64,000 nucleotides of DNA, taken from positions 322,029-386,028 of the forward strand of contig NZ_QAJM01000016.1 of assembly GCF_003852405.1 (NCBI RefSeq), read 5' to 3'. This document shows positions 33,450-42,188 of the stretch, piece after piece. A program made the position numbers and the translations under genes. The stretch is from Pseudomonas sp. KBW05. GTDB lineage: Bacteria > Pseudomonadota > Gammaproteobacteria > Pseudomonadales > Pseudomonadaceae. Each line of letters opens with the position of its first letter. Position 1 is the first letter of the stretch. The notes under the pieces are model-generated. The model did not search any database, had not been told where the DNA came from, and saw nothing but the letters and a program-made list of their open reading frames with translations.

Positions 33450-34315
33450 TGCACTTCGCCACCCACCTGTGGATGCCCTTCGTTGATTTTGTCTTCATGC
33501 GCCGCGCGCTGATCGGCGGCCTCGTCCTCGCCTGCAGCACCGCGCCGCTCGGCGTGTTCCTGATCCTGCGCCGCATGAGCCTGATCGGCGACGCCGTGGC
33601 CCACGGCATCCTGCCCGGCGCTGCCCTCGGTTTCTGGTTCGCCGGCCTCAGCCTGCCCGCGCTGACCATCGGCGGCCTCGGCGCCGGGCTGGGCATGGCC
33701 GGTCTGTCCGCGTGGATCACCCGCCGCACCGGCCTGCGCGAAGACGCCAGCCTGGCCGCCATCTACCCGATCTCCCTCGCCGCTGGCGTGTTGATCCTCG
33801 GCCTCGCCGGCAAGCGCCTGGACCTGCTGCATCTGCTGTTCGGCTCCGCCCTGGCGGTGGATGAAACCACCCTCACCGGCATGCTCTGGGTCACCGGGTT
33901 CAGCCTGTTCGCCATGGCGCTGATCTACAAACCGCTGCTGCTGGACACCCTCGACCCGCTGTTCCTGCAAACCGTCAGCCGCCTCGGCCCACTCGCCCAC
34001 GGGTTGTTCCTGACCCTGGTGGTGCTGAACCTGGTGATCGGTTTCCAGGCCATCGGCGCGCTAATGGTGGTGGGTTTGATGATGTTGCCGGCCATCGCTT
34101 CACGTTTCTGGAGCCGGCGCTTGCCGGTATTGATCGCGGTATCGGCGGTGCTGGGATGCCTGTCGGTATGGCTGGGTTTGTTGCTGTCGTTCTACTACTC
34201 GTTGCCCAGCGGCCCGGCCATCGTGCTGGTGGCGGGCGCCGGGTATCTGCTGTCCGTGGTCTTCGGTCCGGTGCACGGCTTGCTGCGCCGCCCGCCTTTG
34301 CTGTCATCCCAATGA
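33449..34315 (+). CDS. Metal ABC transporter permease (ZnuB-like)
   Basis: A 288-residue ABC-3 family permease with about eight membrane helices. It starts MHFATHLWMPFVDFVFMRRA, and the conserved stretch RRMSLIGDAVAHGILPGAAL follows. It forms the membrane channel of the importer. Start and previous stop share one base (TGATG). The frame is open upstream, but the preceding gene occupies it. Confidence 0.9.
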   Translation: MHFATHLWMPFVDFVFMRRALIGGLVLACSTAPLGVFLILRRMSLIGDAVAHGILPGAALGFWFAGLSLPALTIGGLGAGLGMAGLSAWITRRTGLREDASLAAIYPISLAAGVLILGLAGKRLDLLHLLFGSALAVDETTLTGMLWVTGFSLFAMALIYKPLLLDTLDPLFLQTVSRLGPLAHGLFLTLVVLNLVIGFQAIGALMVVGLMMLPAIASRFWSRRLPVLIAVSAVLGCLSVWLGLLLSFYYSLPSGPAIVLVAGAGYLLSVVFGPVHGLLRRPPLLSSQ

Positions 34316-34326
34316 GGTGTTTCCCG

Positions 34327-35205
34327 ATGCGCGCTTTACTCGTGCTGTTCAGCCTTCTGCTACCGCTGTCGATGGCCCAGGCGGCCGACAAACTCCAGGT
34401 GGTCACCAGCTTCAGTATTCTCGATGACATCACCCACCAGATCGGTGGCGAGCACATCCAGATCAGCAACATGGTCGGCCCGGACGCCGACGCCCACACC
34501 TACGAGCCCACCCCGGACGACGCCAAGGCCCTGCTCAAGGCCCGCGTCATCATCAAGAATGGCCTGGGCTTCGAGCCGTGGCTGGATCGTTTGGTGACCA
34601 GCACCGAAACCAAAGCCACAGTGGTGACCGCCAGCAAAGGCGTGATCTCCCACACCATGGACGAGGACGGCGAAACCATCCCCGACCCGCACGCCTGGCA
34701 CAACCTGGCCAACGCCGAAATCTATGTGAACAACATCACCAAGGCGCTGATCGCCGCCGACCCGGCCAACAAAGCCGACTACCAGCGCAACAGCCAAACC
34801 TACCTGAAAGAGATCTACCGCCTGCTGGCCGAAGCCAAGGCCAAGTTCGGCGCGTTGCCGCCGGGCAACCGCCGCATCGTCACCTCCCATGACGCCTTCG
34901 GTTACCTGGGCCAGGCTTACGGCATCGAGTTCCTCGCGCCCCAGGGTTTGTCCACCGAACGTGAGCCGTCCGCCGCCGAAGTCGCCGCGCTGATCACCCA
35001 GATCCGCAAAGACAAGGTCAAGGCGGTGTTCATGGAAAACATCAAGGATTCGCGCCTGCTCAAGCAGATCGCCGACGAAAGCGGCGCGCAGATCGGCGGC
35101 ACGCTGTACTCCGACGCCCTCGCCGCCGAAGGCCCGGCCAGCACCTTTACCGGGCTGTTCGAATACAACCTCAACACCCTGTGCGCGGCCCTGGCCAAGC
35201 CATGA
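34327..35205 (+). CDS. Zinc/metal ABC transporter substrate-binding protein (cluster A-I)
   Basis: A 292-residue periplasmic binding protein with a signal peptide ending at AQA (~residue 20). Likely metal ligands are the His in DADAHTYEP, DPHAWHN and TSHDAFGY and the Asp in LYSDAL. It lacks the long His-rich loop of classical ZnuA, so it resembles TroA/AztC-type receptors. Zinc is inferred from the Zur-controlled operon. AGGTG precedes ATG 34327. Confidence 0.88.
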   Translation: MRALLVLFSLLLPLSMAQAADKLQVVTSFSILDDITHQIGGEHIQISNMVGPDADAHTYEPTPDDAKALLKARVIIKNGLGFEPWLDRLVTSTETKATVVTASKGVISHTMDEDGETIPDPHAWHNLANAEIYVNNITKALIAADPANKADYQRNSQTYLKEIYRLLAEAKAKFGALPPGNRRIVTSHDAFGYLGQAYGIEFLAPQGLSTEREPSAAEVAALITQIRKDKVKAVFMENIKDSRLLKQIADESGAQIGGTLYSDALAAEGPASTFTGLFEYNLNTLCAALAKP

Positions 35206-35615
35206 CCCTGAGCATGCTCGACCTGGAAGGGGCTGCCCTGGGCAGCCGCTTCCCCCTCGAACCCGTGCTCGATGCCCTGCCGTGGAACAGCGACGGCCTC
35301 ATCGCCGCCATTGCCCAACAGCACGGCAGCGGCGAGGTGCTGATGCTGGCCTGGATGAACCGCCGGGCGCTTAACGAAACCCTCGCCACCGGCCACGTCT
35401 GCTACTGGTCGCGCTCGCGCCAGCAGCTATGGCGCAAGGGCGAAAGCTCCGGCCACTGGCAACAACTGGTGGAAGCCCGCCTGGATTGCGATGGCGACGC
35501 GGTGCTGTTGATCGTCGATCAACAAGGCCCCGCCTGCCACACGGGTCGGCCCACCTGCTTCTACAACGCCATCGATGGCGACCACGTCCACATCATTACG
35601 GAAGCCTCAGCATGA
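35202..35615 (+). CDS. hisI: Phosphoribosyl-AMP cyclohydrolase paralogue (HisI2)
   Basis: A 137-residue HisI enzyme, the third step of histidine synthesis. The zinc-site Cys pattern C-x15-C-x6-C is intact (LDCDGD...GPACHTGRPTCFYN). It stands apart from any hisE/his operon and sits in the Zur operon, so it is taken as the zinc-starvation paralogue. ATG overlaps the binding-protein stop (ATGA). An N-terminal extension of about 20 residues precedes the LDALPWNSDGLIAAIAQ start of the domain. Confidence 0.9.
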   Translation: MTLSMLDLEGAALGSRFPLEPVLDALPWNSDGLIAAIAQQHGSGEVLMLAWMNRRALNETLATGHVCYWSRSRQQLWRKGESSGHWQQLVEARLDCDGDAVLLIVDQQGPACHTGRPTCFYNAIDGDHVHIITEASA

Positions 35616-36172
35616 TCCGCAAGAACCCTTCCGGCGATCTGCCCGTGATTGCCGAATCGGCCTACGTCGATAAAACCGCAATCATCTGCGGCAAGGTGAT
35701 CATCGGCGAGAACGTCTTCGTCGGCCCCTACGCCGTGATCCGCGCCGACGAAGTCGACGCCAGCGGCGCCATGGACCCGATTACCATCGGCGCCAACTCC
35801 AATATCCAGGACGGCGTGGTCATTCACTCCAAATCCGGCGCCGCCGTAACTATCGGCGAGTTCACCTCCATCGCCCATCGATCCATCGTCCACGGACCCT
35901 GCACCGTCGGCGACCGCGTGTTTATCGGCTTCAACAGTGTGCTGTTCAACTGCGCCGTGGGCGACGGCTGTGTAGTGCGCCACAACTCGGTGGTGGACGG
36001 CCGTGACTTGCCGGATGCGTTCTACGTGCCCTCCACCACCCGCATCGGGCCCAACACCGACCTGTCGCAATTCCCACCGGTGAGTGTCAGCGCCTCGGAG
36101 TTTTCCGAAGACGTGGCGCGCACCAATGTCGACCTGGTGCGCGGCTACAAAGCCCTGCAAAACGAGTTCTGA
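35612..36172 (+). CDS. Gamma-class carbonic anhydrase-like protein
   Basis: A 186-residue left-handed beta-helix hexapeptide-repeat protein. The three His metal ligands expected in active gamma enzymes are present (GVVIHSK, SIAHRSIVHGP). It may replace zinc beta-carbonic anhydrases, since gamma enzymes can use iron or cobalt. That substitution idea comes from family knowledge and the Zur setting. It overlaps hisI by 4 bp. Confidence 0.85.
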   Translation: MIRKNPSGDLPVIAESAYVDKTAIICGKVIIGENVFVGPYAVIRADEVDASGAMDPITIGANSNIQDGVVIHSKSGAAVTIGEFTSIAHRSIVHGPCTVGDRVFIGFNSVLFNCAVGDGCVVRHNSVVDGRDLPDAFYVPSTTRIGPNTDLSQFPPVSVSASEFSEDVARTNVDLVRGYKALQNEF

Positions 36173-36175
36173 ACC

Positions 36176-37513
36176 ATGAGCCGCCTGCTGATCCGCAATG
36201 CCCGCCTGGTGAATGAAGGCCAGGAATTCGACGCCGATGTGCTGGTCGCCAATGGCCGCATCGAGAAGATCGCCAGCAGCATCGAAGGCTGCAACGCGCC
36301 CGTGGCCATCGACGCCCAGGGCCAGTGGCTGCTGCCGGGCATGATCGACGACCAGGTGCACTTTCGCGAACCCGGCGCGCCGGACAAAGGCAGCTTCTAC
36401 AGCGAATCCCGCGCGGCGGTGGCCGGTGGCATCACCAGTTTCATGGACATGCCCAACACCAACCCCGCGACCCTCAACCTCGAAGCGCTGGCCGATAAAA
36501 AGCGCCGAGCCGCGTTGCACTCGGTGGCCAACTACGGCTTTCACTTTGGCGTGAGCAACGACAACCTCGACATCGTTGCGGCGCTCGACCCCTGCCAAGT
36601 GGCCGGGGTCAAAGTGTTCATGGGCGCCTCCACCGGCAATATGCTGGTGGACGACCCGCGCATCCTCGAGCGCCTGTTTGCCGAAGCGCCGACGATCCTG
36701 CTGGCCCATTGCGAACACACACCGAGCATCCAGGCCAATGAGCTGCGCCTGCGCGAACGCTTCGGCGAACACATCCCCGCCGTCGCCCACCCGCTGATCC
36801 GCGATGCCGAAGCCTGCTATCGCTCGTCCTCCTTTGCGGTGGAATTGGCCAAGCGCCACGGCACTCGCCTGCATGTACTGCACCTGACCAGCGCCCGCGA
36901 ACTGGCGTTGTTCGAGGACAAACCGCTGTCAGAAAAACGCATTACCGCTGAAGTCTGCATACACCATTTGCTGTTCGACGACCGCGACTATCATCGCCTC
37001 GGCCACCAGATCAAATGCAACCCGGCGATCAAGACCCGTGCCGACCGCGACGCCCTGCGCCAGGCCGTATTGAGTGATCGTCTGGATGTCATCGGCACTG
37101 ACCATGCGCCGCATACCTGGGCGCAAAAACAGTTGGAGTATCGACAAGCACCGGCGGGTTTGCCTTTGGTGCAGCATGCGCTGCCGGCGTTATTGGAGTT
37201 GGTGGCCGATGGGCATTTGCCCCTGACCACGCTGGTGGCAAAGACCAGCCACCGCGTGGCGGACCTGTTCGCCATTCCTGATCGCGGCTATTTGCGCGAG
37301 GGTTACTGGGCCGACCTGGTGCTGATCCAGCCCGAACCGGAGGGCAAACCCGTGAGCAGCCAACCGATCCTCGGCCGCTGCGGCTGGACGCCCTTCGCCG
37401 AGCGCAGCTTTCGGCACAGCGTCAGCACCACCCTGGTGTCCGGCCACCTGGCGTGGCACAACGGCCAGGTGGTCAACAGTTGCCAGGGCTTGCCCCTGCA
37501 TTTTCTGCGTTAA
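36176..37513 (+). CDS. pyrQ: Dihydroorotase paralogue of the Zur island (PyrC2/PyrQ)
   Basis: A 445-residue amidohydrolase of type I dihydroorotase form. It keeps HFREPGAPDKG, VKVFMGAS, LLAHCEH, LHVLHLTSA and IGTDHAPHTW. The usual HxH metal pair after strand 1 reads QVH, so the first metal His is Gln. As the last gene of the operon, 3 bp after the carbonic anhydrase, it should supply pyrimidine synthesis when zinc-dependent PyrC is limited. It overlaps the convergent DUF3617 gene by 4 bp. Confidence 0.88.
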   Translation: MSRLLIRNARLVNEGQEFDADVLVANGRIEKIASSIEGCNAPVAIDAQGQWLLPGMIDDQVHFREPGAPDKGSFYSESRAAVAGGITSFMDMPNTNPATLNLEALADKKRRAALHSVANYGFHFGVSNDNLDIVAALDPCQVAGVKVFMGASTGNMLVDDPRILERLFAEAPTILLAHCEHTPSIQANELRLRERFGEHIPAVAHPLIRDAEACYRSSSFAVELAKRHGTRLHVLHLTSARELALFEDKPLSEKRITAEVCIHHLLFDDRDYHRLGHQIKCNPAIKTRADRDALRQAVLSDRLDVIGTDHAPHTWAQKQLEYRQAPAGLPLVQHALPALLELVADGHLPLTTLVAKTSHRVADLFAIPDRGYLREGYWADLVLIQPEPEGKPVSSQPILGRCGWTPFAERSFRHSVSTTLVSGHLAWHNGQVVNSCQGLPLHFLR

Positions 37514-38031
37514 GCGCGGGGTTTGACCGTACCGCAATCGTTGCCCAGCCATTGGGCGTGGGTGTCCAGGCTGCCCTTCTGCTGAATGCCGGTGGCATTG
37601 AAGGTGCCGTTGACGCTGGTGCTGAATTCCTTCTGGCTCTGGAAAGTCGCCACGCCAGTGCCCTGGGCTTTTGGACAACTGAAACGGAATTTCCACTGGT
37701 TGCCGGTCTTGTCGGTCACTTCCTGTTTACAGCCCGATTGCGGGTCGGTCAGGGGGATCGAATCGGAAGCCACTTGCGCCGGGGTGAGGCACACCTGCAC
37801 GCCTTTGCCGGCCATGGTGATGCCCTGTTTTTCCAGCATGGCGCGCTGTTCGGGGGTCATCTGTTGCTTGAGTTGGCCGAGGATCAGCGACAAGTCCGGC
37901 AGGTCCTGGTTATCCACTTTCATGTTGCTGGTGGTCAATTCCCACAAGCCCGGCGCCAGCATCTGTGCCTGTGCTGCTACGGGCAGCGCCAAACCAGTGA
38001 CCATGGCCAAACAGAGCAGACGTGCATTCAT
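37510..38031 (-). CDS. DUF3617 periplasmic protein
   Basis: A 173-residue protein with a signal peptide ending AQAQ (~residue 22), then LAPGLWELTTSNMKVDNQDL typical of DUF3617, and four Cys (VCLTP, GCKQE, FSCPK, NDCGTV) likely forming disulfides. Function unknown. It stands alone on the minus strand between pyrQ and cls. Confidence 0.82.
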   Translation of the reverse strand: MNARLLCLAMVTGLALPVAAQAQMLAPGLWELTTSNMKVDNQDLPDLSLILGQLKQQMTPEQRAMLEKQGITMAGKGVQVCLTPAQVASDSIPLTDPQSGCKQEVTDKTGNQWKFRFSCPKAQGTGVATFQSQKEFSTSVNGTFNATGIQQKGSLDTHAQWLGNDCGTVKPRA

Positions 38032-38161
38032 CGGGTAACTCCTGGGTAATTGTGGGCGTTAGACGCCGCAAAGCCGCCAGTGTTGCACGGCAAATAAAAT
38101 AGCGACATTCGGCACCAGACATGGTCTGTTAGGCATTGGATTGTCTGGAGTCTCGTCGTCC

Positions 38162-39601
38162 ATGGATTTCTTTGGCCCGCACCTGCTCGCCTACTTCATC
38201 GCCACGCTGCACTTTTTCGGGACGCTCGCCGCGATCCACGCGGTGCTGACCGTCAGGACCGCCCAAGGCTCAATCGCCTGGGCCCTGTCGCTGATGTTCA
38301 TGCCCTACCTCACGCTCATCCCCTACCTGATCTTTGGCCGCAGCACCTTTGACGCCTACATCCAGGCGCGGCGCCAGGCCAACCAGGAAATGCACACCGC
38401 CATCACCGAATTGAACTGGCGCCCGTGGGTCGAAGAAGCCCTCGCCGCGCGCAACTCCAGTGCCTACGCCTCCCTGCGCGCCATGCCCAAGCTGGGGCGC
38501 ATGCCGTGCCTGGCCAACAACGAAGTGCGTTTGTTGATCAATGGCGACGCCACCTTCAGTGCGATTTTCGCGGCGATTCGCAATGCCAAAACTGCGGTGC
38601 TGTTCCAGTTTTTCATCATCCATGACGACGAGCTTGGCCGGCAGTTACACGCCCTGCTGAAGGAAAAAGCGGCCCAAGGCGTAAGCATTTACGTGCTGTA
38701 CGACCGCATCGGCAGCCATGCCCTGCCCCACCGTTATGTGCAATCCCTGCGTGACGCAGGGGTGCAGGTCAAGGCGTTCGCTACGCGCAGCGGCTGGCTC
38801 AACCGGTTCCAGGTCAACTTCCGCAACCATCGCAAGATCGTGGTGGTGGACGGTATCACCGGGTTTGTCGGCGGGCATAACGTTGGCGATGAATACCTCG
38901 GCAAAAAGCCGCCGCTGGCGCCGTGGCGCGACACCCATGTGCAAGTCACTGGCCCAGTGGTGGCGTGCCTGCAAGAGTCGTTTGCCGAGGACTGGTTCTG
39001 GGCTGCGCGGGAGCTGCCGCCGCTGATCCTGCCGGACGCCTACCCCGAAGACGGTGTGCTTTGCCAACTGCTTGCCAGCGGCCCCGCCGACCCGTATGAA
39101 ACCTGCTCGCTGTTCTTCGTCGAAGCCATCCACGCGGCGACCGAACGCGTGTGGATCACCAGCCCGTACTTCATCCCCGACGAAGCCGTGTTCGCCGCCC
39201 TGCGCCTGGCGGTATTGCGCGGCGTTGACGTGCGCCTGCTGCTGCCGTCGCGCCCTGACCACCGCATCGTCTACGCGGCCTCCAGCCTGTATGCGATCGA
39301 AGCGGTACGCGCCGGCGTGCGTGTGTTCCGCTACACGCCAGGTTTTTTGCATCAAAAGGTGTTGTTGGTGGACAGCGAAATCAGCGCCATCGGCAGCGCG
39401 AATATGGACAACCGTTCATTCCGGCTGAATTTTGAAGTGATGTTGCTGACGGTGGACGAAGCCTTTGCCCGCGAAGTGGAACAGATGCTGCTGGACGACT
39501 TTGCCCTGGCCCACGAGGTCAGCCAGGAAGAAAGCCGCGAGACGCGGCGCCTGCAACAGTTGGGCATGCGGGTGGCGCGGCTTATTTCACCCATTTTGTA
39601 A
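38162..39601 (+). CDS. cls: Cardiolipin synthase
   Basis: A 479-residue ClsA-type phospholipase D family enzyme that joins two phosphatidylglycerols to form cardiolipin. Two N-terminal membrane helices ([40 protein letters not shown]) precede two HKD motifs, [10 protein letters not shown]...GGHNVGDEY and LHQKVLLVD...[12 protein letters not shown] 38162 is preferred; a TTG 21 bp upstream is in frame and a GGAG lies between. Confidence 0.93.
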   Translation: MDFFGPHLLAYFIATLHFFGTLAAIHAVLTVRTAQGSIAWALSLMFMPYLTLIPYLIFGRSTFDAYIQARRQANQEMHTAITELNWRPWVEEALAARNSSAYASLRAMPKLGRMPCLANNEVRLLINGDATFSAIFAAIRNAKTAVLFQFFIIHDDELGRQLHALLKEKAAQGVSIYVLYDRIGSHALPHRYVQSLRDAGVQVKAFATRSGWLNRFQVNFRNHRKIVVVDGITGFVGGHNVGDEYLGKKPPLAPWRDTHVQVTGPVVACLQESFAEDWFWAARELPPLILPDAYPEDGVLCQLLASGPADPYETCSLFFVEAIHAATERVWITSPYFIPDEAVFAALRLAVLRGVDVRLLLPSRPDHRIVYAASSLYAIEAVRAGVRVFRYTPGFLHQKVLLVDSEISAIGSANMDNRSFRLNFEVMLLTVDEAFAREVEQMLLDDFALAHEVSQEESRETRRLQQLGMRVARLISPIL

Positions 39602-39710
39602 GTGACAGCGGCAATTGGCCTGGAAAATGTCTCGATACGACAAACGGCGTCTTCGCCAGCCGCCTCTGCTCTAGGCTTAAACCTGTCACTTATGACAATT
39701 GGAGCCGCTT

Positions 39711-40139
39711 ATGAAACGCACCAGTACCGTCCCCTCGATCGTCGTGGAGATCGGCAAGCCAACCAAAATCCTGTATTTGCGCTACAAAGTGCTGTATCCG
39801 GACAAGCCCTTTGACCGGGCAGCGGTCTATCTTTACGACAATGGCATCTACCTGATCCTCTCCCCCGGCGAACATCATTGGGGAGTCTTCGTGATCGTCG
39901 GCGATATGAGCAATCCAAAATGGGGAATATCGTTTATTTCACTGCCGTCCACCGACTGGGGGATAAACCTGGCTCGCCATGATTTGACCTTCAACCAGGC
40001 AACCCACGAATTTACCCAGCAGCTGTATATACAAAACGATCAAAACGCCGCCAAACAGCACGGCGTCTTCAATCTTTACAACAACACCGTGAAAGACCCG
40101 AGAACATTGACCTGGGATAGCATCTCTCATCCTCGATAA
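39711..40139 (+). CDS. Unidentified small protein
   Basis: A 142-residue protein not recognised as any family. It has no signal peptide or membrane helix. The middle is beta-rich and hydrophobic (AAVYLYDNGIYLILSPGEHH, WGVFVIVGDM). Codon use is more AT-rich than its neighbours, suggesting recent acquisition. GGAG lies 7 bp before ATG 39711, so translation is credible. The 3' end overlaps cfaB by 13 bp on the opposite strand. Confidence 0.6.
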   Translation: MKRTSTVPSIVVEIGKPTKILYLRYKVLYPDKPFDRAAVYLYDNGIYLILSPGEHHWGVFVIVGDMSNPKWGISFISLPSTDWGINLARHDLTFNQATHEFTQQLYIQNDQNAAKQHGVFNLYNNTVKDPRTLTWDSISHPR

Positions 40140-41314
40140 ATGTCGTCACGTGTCCACGGCAGTTCATGGCTGCCATCTGCATGGGGCTTGAGTGCAAGGA
40201 TTTGATGCAGATTTATCCAGCCCCGCGCAAACGCATAGGCACACCCCGCCAGGTACAACCGCCAGATCCGCAACGCCTGCTCCGGCACCATCTTCGCCGC
40301 CGCCTCCAGGTTGTCCTCCAGGCGCTCGCTCCAATGGTCCAGCGTGCGCGCGTAGTGCAAGCGCAGGCTTTCGACATCGACCACTTCCAGCCCGACTTCA
40401 CTGATCTCGGCGGTCATCATCGCCAAATGTGGTAACTCGCCGTTGGGGAACACGTAGCGCTCGATAAAGTCACCGGCTCCACGGCCCACTGGGCGGCCGT
40501 CCGTGTGTTTGGCGGTGATGCCGTGGTTCATCACCAAGCCGCCTTCACGCACTGCGCCAAACAGGGTCTGGCAATACTGCGCCAGGTTGGCATGGCCGAC
40601 GTGTTCAAACATGCCCACGCTCACCACTTTGTCGAAGCGGCCGTCTTGCGGCAGGTCGCGGTAGTCGAGCAGTTGCAGGTCCACCTGATCGTCCAGACCT
40701 TCGGCTTTCACACGCTCGCGGGCCAAGGCCAATTGTTCTTTGCTCAGGGTGATGCCAAACACCTTGACCCCAAACTCCCGCGCCGCAAACCGGGCGAGCC
40801 CACCCCAGCCACAGCCGACGTCGAGCAAATACTCGCCCGGCTGCAAGCGCAACTTGCGGCACAGATGGCGGAATTTGTCTTGTTGGGCCTGGTCGATGGA
40901 TTCGCTGCCGGTTTCGAAGTAACCGCAGGAGTACGCCATGTCCTGGTCCAGCCACAGCTGGTAGAACTCGTTGGACAGGTCGTAATGGTAGGAAATCGCC
41001 GCTGCATCTGTGGCCTTATCGTGGATCGAGCGCACCGGACGCGTCTCTTCGTCGTCCTCGACCAGGGCATGACTCAACTCGTCGCACACCCGGATCACTT
41101 CGCTGATAGAGCCTTCCAGCTCCAATTTGCCCTCGATAAAGGCCTCGCCCAGTGAATTGAGCGTCGGATGGGTCAGTTGCGGCACGACCGTGGGGTCCTT
41201 CACCACGATGGTCACACTGGGCTCGGGGCCCAAGTTGAATTCATGGCCATCCCAGAGTCGAAGACGCAGCGGCAGCTGAAGATTCTGTAAGGCCGGTGGA
41301 AGTTGCGCGAGCAT
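40127..41314 (-). CDS. cfaB: Cyclopropane-fatty-acyl-phospholipid synthase (CfaB-type)
   Basis: A 395-residue SAM-dependent methyltransferase that adds a methylene bridge to unsaturated acyl chains of membrane phospholipids. Signatures are YHYDLSNEFYQLWLDQDMAY, the SAM loop LLDVGCGWGGLARFAA, and EHVGHANL. Length fits the CFA synthase family. A perfect 16-bp palindrome lies 17 bp upstream of the start. Confidence 0.9.
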   Translation of the reverse strand: MLAQLPPALQNLQLPLRLRLWDGHEFNLGPEPSVTIVVKDPTVVPQLTHPTLNSLGEAFIEGKLELEGSISEVIRVCDELSHALVEDDEETRPVRSIHDKATDAAAISYHYDLSNEFYQLWLDQDMAYSCGYFETGSESIDQAQQDKFRHLCRKLRLQPGEYLLDVGCGWGGLARFAAREFGVKVFGITLSKEQLALARERVKAEGLDDQVDLQLLDYRDLPQDGRFDKVVSVGMFEHVGHANLAQYCQTLFGAVREGGLVMNHGITAKHTDGRPVGRGAGDFIERYVFPNGELPHLAMMTAEISEVGLEVVDVESLRLHYARTLDHWSERLEDNLEAAAKMVPEQALRIWRLYLAGCAYAFARGWINLHQILALKPHADGSHELPWTRDDIYRG

Positions 41315-41330
41315 GAGTAGTCCCCCCTTG

Positions 41331-41346
41331 TTTCAGACGTCTGAAA
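41331..41346. promoter_or_regulatory. Perfect 16-bp palindrome upstream of cfaB
   Basis: TTTCAGACGTCTGAAA is fully self-complementary and lies 17 bp from the cfaB ATG, between bufC and cfaB. The position suits a repressor operator; the regulator is unknown. Confidence 0.45.
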
Positions 41347-41378
41347 ATAGGGTAGACCATCCAGAGACAAGTAGGAGG

Positions 41379-42188
41379 CTATCGATCTGATAGCCCATCA
41401 CTATGGGCGCGGCGCTCAAGCAACCCCTCTTCGATCCACTGTTTCAACCATGTAACGGCCTTCAGCGGTGCGTCCTCTGCATAAGTGATAGCCAAGTGCT
41501 CACAGAGTTCTGAAAAGGTCCAGCCGGTGGCCACCATGCCTGCCAGGGCGCAGGCCTCCTTGGGCTCCAGGCTGCGGTAGCGGCACACGTTGCGGTGGCG
41601 CCACACCAGGCAAATCTGCGTCGATTCCAACGCCGCGCTACCGGGAAAATCCGCTTCTTCCTTCCCCGCTCGCCAGATCGCCAGCGTATTGAAGTGGCAA
41701 AGCATCTGCTGCACCGAGGGCGCCAGGGTGACCTGCAAACCCGGCCAATCCTGGGGCAGCAATAGCGCCATGTCATCCAGGCTCAGCGGCGCGCCCTGGG
41801 CTGCATCAAAGGCCAGGGTGAACGCCCACTCGAACCGCGCCAACTCGGCCAGCGGCGCGCTTTGCTCCTCCATCAAGTGTTCAACGATAAAGGCTGCAAA
41901 GCGTTCGCCCAGCCAGCGCAGGCTGTAATGGGCCGACGGGTAGCGGCGCACATAAGCCTCGGCCAGCGACGCAAACTCCTCATCCCCGAGCCAATACCAG
42001 ATAGCAGCGAAGTCATGCCGCAACACTTCCTGCAACCGCGCCCTATAGGCGTTGTGGTAGATCGCCAGGCCAGTGTCCACATCCAGCGTGGGCCCACCCA
42101 ACAACGTCGCGGCAAAGCCACTGTTGGCCAGCGGGGTGTCGGCCAGCAGATGCTGCTCAAAGGCCAACTGCCAATCGGTCAGGCGCAT
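41379..42188 (-). CDS. bufC: DUF2063 bufferin maturation partner (BufC)
   Basis: A 269-residue protein with the N-terminal DUF2063 domain (LTDWQLAFEQHLLADTPLAN; LDVDTGLAIYHNAYRARLQEVL; ATLLGGP). It is the partner of DUF692 enzymes, thought to present the precursor peptide for Cys modification. The C-terminal ~90 residues form a winged-helix-like region. It overlaps bufB by 10 bp. A hairpin GGCTATC/GATAGCC covers its stop codon (41377-41395) without a T tract. Confidence 0.82.
   Translation of the reverse strand: MRLTDWQLAFEQHLLADTPLANSGFAATLLGGPTLDVDTGLAIYHNAYRARLQEVLRHDFAAIWYWLGDEEFASLAEAYVRRYPSAHYSLRWLGERFAAFIVEHLMEEQSAPLAELARFEWAFTLAFDAAQGAPLSLDDMALLLPQDWPGLQVTLAPSVQQMLCHFNTLAIWRAGKEEADFPGSAALESTQICLVWRHRNVCRYRSLEPKEACALAGMVATGWTFSELCEHLAITYAEDAPLKAVTWLKQWIEEGLLERRAHSDGLSDR

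Noticed and set aside
34327-35205. Naming the binding protein ZnuA
   Set aside because: The His-rich loop of classical ZnuA is missing; the main znuABC-zur locus would lie elsewhere. Only a ZnuA/TroA-like function is claimed.
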